From positions 62,001 through 126,000 of the forward strand of contig NZ_JAHXBG010000019.1 of assembly GCF_020103725.1 (NCBI RefSeq): 64,000 nucleotides of DNA, read 5' to 3'. Source of the DNA: Hyalangium gracile. Its GTDB lineage: Bacteria > Myxococcota > Myxococcia > Myxococcales > Myxococcaceae. The translations under genes and the position numbers were made by a program. Under the pieces are notes generated by a model. It ran no database searches. It had not been told where the DNA came from and saw nothing but the letters and a program-made list of their open reading frames with translations. Of the stretch, positions 60,770 to 64,000 are shown one piece after another; position 1 is the first letter of the stretch, and each line of letters begins with the position of its first letter.

Positions 60770-62968
60770 GTGAACGCGGCCTCTCTCCCTCCCACCAAGC
60801 GCATCCCGTTGACCGCCCTCGCGGTGCTGGTCGTCGCGCTCCTGCTGGCGGCCGCCTGCACGGCGTTCTTCCTGGTGACCGCTCGGAGCCGGGACGCCAC
60901 CCGCTTCGAGGGTCAGGTGCAGATGACCCAGGACCGGATCGCCGCCCAGCTGGATGCGGACATCACCCTGCTGCGCGGGGCGGCGGGCTTCTTCTCCGCC
61001 AGCGAGTCGGTCAACCCGCAGGAGTTCCGCATCTACGTCCAGCGGCTGGACGTGAAGCGGCATGATCCGGGCGTCCAGGGCCTGGGCTTCAGCCAGCGCA
61101 TCCTGGCGCGCGAGAAGGAGGCCTGGGTCTCCCGGCTGAGGGCCGAGGGGCTGGCGGACTTCCACCTCTGGCCCGAGCAGGCCCGCGAGGAGTACCACGC
61201 CATCATCTACCTGGAGCCGCTGGACGAGCGGAACGAGGCGGCGCTGGGCTACGACATGTTCACCGAGCCCATCCGCCGCGAGGCCATGGAGCGGGCCTGG
61301 CGCACCGGCGAGCCGGCGCTGTCGGGCAAGGTCATCCTCAAGCAGGAGATCGACGTGCGGCAGCAGGCGGGCTTCCTGCTGTACGTGCCGGTGTACAGCA
61401 GCGGCCCGGTGCCCTCCTCCGAGGCGGAGCGCATGGAGAAGCTGGTGGGGTTCGTCTACAGCCCCTTCCGGGTGAAGGACCTGTTCGACGCGATGTTCCC
61501 GCCCGATCATCAGCCGCGCGTCTTCTTCCGCGTCTACGACGGCCCGGAGGCGCGAGCCGAGCAGCTGCTCTATGACTCGGCCGACGACGACACGGAGGGG
61601 CAGCGCGCGTCCCCGCGCTTCACCCATACCTGGCACATGGAACGCGCCGGGCGTGTGTGGACCCTCGTCTTCACCTCGCGGCCCTCGCTCGAGCGCTCCA
61701 TGCTGACGCAGTGGGTGCCCGCCGTCGGGGTGCTGTGCCTGCTGCTCAGCCTGATGGTGTTCTCCGTGGCGTGGACGCAGGTCACCGCCCGGCAGCGCGC
61801 CGAGGCCAACGAGGAGGAGCGGGCCCGGCTGCTGGCGCGGCAGGTACAGGCGCGCCGCGAGGCGGAGGCGAGCCGCGAGGAGGCCCGGCGCAGCGCGGAG
61901 CAGCTGCAGACCATCACGGATGCGCTGCCGGCGCTCGTCGCCTACGTCGATGCGGAGGAGCGCTACCTCTTCGCCAACCAGGCCTATGAGACATGGTTCG
62001 GCCAGAAGCCCGCGGAGGTCGTCGGCAGGTCCGTGCGAGCGCTCATCGGAGAGCAGGCCTACGCGCGCTTCCGGGACCCCATCCAGCGGGCCCTGAAGGG
62101 AGAGCTCGTCCGCTACGAGGGCTCGCTGGCGCTGAAGAACGGCGGCACGGTGTACACCGCGTCCAGCTACATCCCGGATCGGGATGCCGAGGGCCGGGTG
62201 CGCGGGTTCGTGGTGCTCGCGCCTGACATCACCGAGCGCAAGCAGGCGGAGGAGGCCGCGCGCAGCGCCGTGCGGCTGCGTGACGAGTTCCTCTCCGTGG
62301 CCAGCCACGAGCTGAAGACGCCGCTGACGTCCCTGAGCCTCAAGCTCCAGACGCTCGCGCGCGACGCCGCGGCCCAGCCCGACTCGCCGTTCGTGCTGAA
62401 GGTGCGGGCGCACGTGGAGACGGGACGCCGGCAGGTCAAGCGACTGTCGGAGCTGATCGGCGACCTGCTGGACGTGTCGCGCATCAGCTCCGGAAAGATG
62501 AAGCTCCACTGGGAGCCCGTGGACTTCGCCGCCGTGGTGCGCGAAGTGGCCTCGCGGCTGGAGCCCGAGGCCACCCGGGCGGAGTCCCGGCTCACCGTGG
62601 AGGCGCCGGAGACGCTACCGGGGAGCACGGACCGGCTGCGGTTCGAGCAGGTGGTGGAGAACCTGCTCACCAACGCCATCAAGTACGGGGCCGGCCAGCC
62701 CATCCACGTCCGGCTGGAGGCGGGCTCCGAGCGGCTCATCCTCACCGTCCAGGACCGGGGCATCGGCATCGCGCTCGAGAACCAGGCCCGCATCTTCGAG
62801 CGCTTCGAGCGCGCCGTGTCCGAGCGGAACTACGGCGGCCTGGGGCTGGGGCTCTACATCACCCGGACCATCCTGGAGGCCCTGGGAGGCACCATCCGCG
62901 TGAAGAGCGAGCCCGGTCAGGGCGCCTGCTTCACGGTGGAGTTGCCTCGGGAGCCGCCAGCGCCATAG
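60770..62968 (+). CDS. CHASE-PAS sensor histidine kinase
   Basis: 732 residues from GTG 60770, chosen because the membrane helix then starts near residue 13; ATG 60689 would add 27 residues and lies only about 20 bases after the terminator. Order: TM helix, extracellular CHASE domain (about 50-285; FRIYVQRLDVKRHDPGVQGL, GFSQRI, LGYDMFTEPIRREAMERAWR), second TM (about 305-330; VGVLCLLLSLMVFSVAW), coiled-coil linker, PAS (about 385-495), HisKA with His513 in SHELKTPLTSLSLKL, HATPase with NLLTNAIKYG, DRGIGIALEN and GGLGLGLYI. No response regulator adjacent. Ends overlapping the convergent SpoIID-like gene by 52 bases. Confidence 0.88.
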   Translation: MNAASLPPTKRIPLTALAVLVVALLLAAACTAFFLVTARSRDATRFEGQVQMTQDRIAAQLDADITLLRGAAGFFSASESVNPQEFRIYVQRLDVKRHDPGVQGLGFSQRILAREKEAWVSRLRAEGLADFHLWPEQAREEYHAIIYLEPLDERNEAALGYDMFTEPIRREAMERAWRTGEPALSGKVILKQEIDVRQQAGFLLYVPVYSSGPVPSSEAERMEKLVGFVYSPFRVKDLFDAMFPPDHQPRVFFRVYDGPEARAEQLLYDSADDDTEGQRASPRFTHTWHMERAGRVWTLVFTSRPSLERSMLTQWVPAVGVLCLLLSLMVFSVAWTQVTARQRAEANEEERARLLARQVQARREAEASREEARRSAEQLQTITDALPALVAYVDAEERYLFANQAYETWFGQKPAEVVGRSVRALIGEQAYARFRDPIQRALKGELVRYEGSLALKNGGTVYTASSYIPDRDAEGRVRGFVVLAPDITERKQAEEAARSAVRLRDEFLSVASHELKTPLTSLSLKLQTLARDAAAQPDSPFVLKVRAHVETGRRQVKRLSELIGDLLDVSRISSGKMKLHWEPVDFAAVVREVASRLEPEATRAESRLTVEAPETLPGSTDRLRFEQVVENLLTNAIKYGAGQPIHVRLEAGSERLILTVQDRGIGIALENQARIFERFERAVSERNYGGLGLGLYITRTILEALGGTIRVKSEPGQGACFTVELPREPPAP

Positions 62969-64000
62969 GCACGCTCGAGGATGTCGTCGCTGCGCAGGCC
63001 ACTGGCCTTCGCGTCCTCCACGTCCAGCCCCTCGCCATGGCCCCGGCCCCGGCCCTCGAAGAGGATGTCCGGCCCGTCGAAGGAGGCCGTGCGCGGGCAC
63101 GCCGGCAGCTTCAGCCCCGAGCGCAGCAGCTCGCACGGCAGGGACTCGGTGGTGTCGTAGGTGGCGCCCGCCTCCTGCTGCGCCCGGACGAAGAAGACGC
63201 GCCCCGCGTCGAAGCGCAGCGCCGCGAGCCCAGGCCCCAGCAGCGCCTCCACCCGCCCACGGGGGCGTGACTCGCGCCAGGGCTCCTGCCCGCCCTGCGA
63301 GAAGAGCAGCCACTGCTTCCAGCGCAGCGGCGGCAGCCCCAGCGCCTGCTCCTCCTCTGGCCGCACCCGCACCGTGCCGAGGAAGGCCTGGCAGTGCGTC
63401 GTGTCGCAGATGGGGCGGCCTGCGTGCCGGCTCGCGGCGTGCTGCTCGTTGTGCGCCACCACGCGCGCCAGCGCCACCCGCGCCTCACCCTTGAGCGACG
63501 CGTCCTCCGAGGCCACCACGCCCGCCGTGTACTGCAGCCGCGTGGTGCGGAAGATGAAGTCCGAGCCCCGCCGGGCGTTGCGCTCCCGCTCCGTGGTGGG
63601 CACGCCCAGGGGGGGCCGGTACGGCGGCGGCGCGGACCAGGTGAAGAGCCCCGCGTAGTCCCGCCCCTCCGCCGGAATCCCCGGCACGCGCACCCGCCAT
63701 GGGCTGCCCAGGCAGAGCGCGGGGCCGCGCGCCACCATGTCCCGCATGCGGGAGAAGCCCTGGGGCACGGCTCGCGGCAGGCCGTCGTGGATCGAGAAGC
63801 CCACGCCCCGACATGCCGCCTCCACGTCCGCGGAGGAGGCCAGCCCCAGCACCTGCACGCGCGCGGCCTCCAGACCCGGGCGCTGACGCACGCGGGCCAG
63901 CACCCTGGGCACCTCGTCCGCGAAGCTGCGAGGCATCTTCCCCGGGCGCATCGCCACCGCGACGAGGTCCGCGTCCACCGCGACGATCCACCCGTACTGG
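62917..64000 (-). CDS. SpoIID/LytB-domain protein (5' end outside the window)
   Basis: 361 residues present; the frame is open to the right edge without a start, so the N-terminus is missing. SpoIID-type signatures: VVAHNEQHAASRHAGRPICD with TTHCQAFLGT in the middle and FEGRGRGHGEGLDVEDAKAS with GLRSDDILERAYG at the C-terminus (the GRGxGHGxG and ILxxYY-like elements). The family cuts denuded glycan strands in peptidoglycan or activates amidases; in myxobacteria such proteins may act in cell-wall remodelling. Its last 52 bases overlap the end of the histidine kinase gene on the other strand. Confidence 0.85.
   Translation of the reverse strand, partial: QYGWIVAVDADLVAVAMRPGKMPRSFADEVPRVLARVRQRPGLEAARVQVLGLASSADVEAACRGVGFSIHDGLPRAVPQGFSRMRDMVARGPALCLGSPWRVRVPGIPAEGRDYAGLFTWSAPPPYRPPLGVPTTERERNARRGSDFIFRTTRLQYTAGVVASEDASLKGEARVALARVVAHNEQHAASRHAGRPICDTTHCQAFLGTVRVRPEEEQALGLPPLRWKQWLLFSQGGQEPWRESRPRGRVEALLGPGLAALRFDAGRVFFVRAQQEAGATYDTTESLPCELLRSGLKLPACPRTASFDGPDILFEGRGRGHGEGLDVEDAKASGLRSDDILERAYGAGGSRGNSTVKQAP

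Overview
The window comes from a high-GC, large-genome myxobacterium of the suborder Cystobacterineae (Archangium/Cystobacter/Myxococcus-like). The evidence is a complete pomY-pomZ-pomX cell-division locus, a DUF2381 protein paired with a Ser/Thr kinase, four Hanks-type kinases, several orphan PAS-type histidine kinases and many lipoproteins. Both ends cut through a gene: a DUF3396 protein at the left edge and a SpoIID/LytB-like protein at the right edge. No rRNA, tRNA, CRISPR array or complete insertion sequence was seen.

Layout. 0-7.7 kb: signalling genes on the + strand (DUF3396 immunity-like protein, DUF2381-kinase pair, a kinase with a degenerate catalytic loop, a PAS histidine kinase, and a small protein behind a probable sigma-54 promoter). 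7.7-13.1 kb: minus-strand genes (methyltransferase, ECF sigma factor with a zinc-finger/TPR anti-sigma factor, TspO, a pair of translationally coupled ferritin-like proteins). 13.3-20.7 kb: plus-strand envelope functions (CHASE2 adenylate cyclase, SH3 protein, M48 lipoprotein protease, PhoD phosphatase, exported intradiol dioxygenase). 20.7-24.8 kb: pomYZX, which positions FtsZ at midcell. 24.8-25.65 kb: a non-coding region with a 67-bp tandem repeat carrying a hairpin core. 25.65-31.7 kb: regulators and lipid or detoxification enzymes, including a TetR/SDR operon with a very regular operator array.

31.7-41.1 kb looks like an accessory conflict/defence island. It holds a truncated gene of an amplified myxobacterial family, an HNH-nuclease toxin with a SUKH immunity protein, a membrane Ser/Thr kinase, a giant TIR-NACHT-pentapeptide-WD40 protein with 11 near-identical WD repeats, and the remains of a nucleotidyltransferase gene pair. 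The TIR-NLR protein is the most interesting system in the window.

41.4-64 kb returns to housekeeping and signalling genes: two aldehyde dehydrogenases, a B3/B4-domain protein with an APH-family kinase, gluconokinase, a SWIM-domain DNA ligase, a kinase-PilZ fusion, a hybrid histidine kinase, a histone-deacetylase-like enzyme, a PAP2 phosphatase and a heme A synthase-like protein. Between 60.45 and 60.67 kb there is a strongly structured region, with a promoter-like sequence and an excellent intrinsic terminator, that contains no gene. It is a good small-RNA candidate.

Coordinates and motifs were read directly from the sequence. Family names come from remembered conserved motifs, not from searches. 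Statements about missing residues, frameshifts and base composition are by eye.
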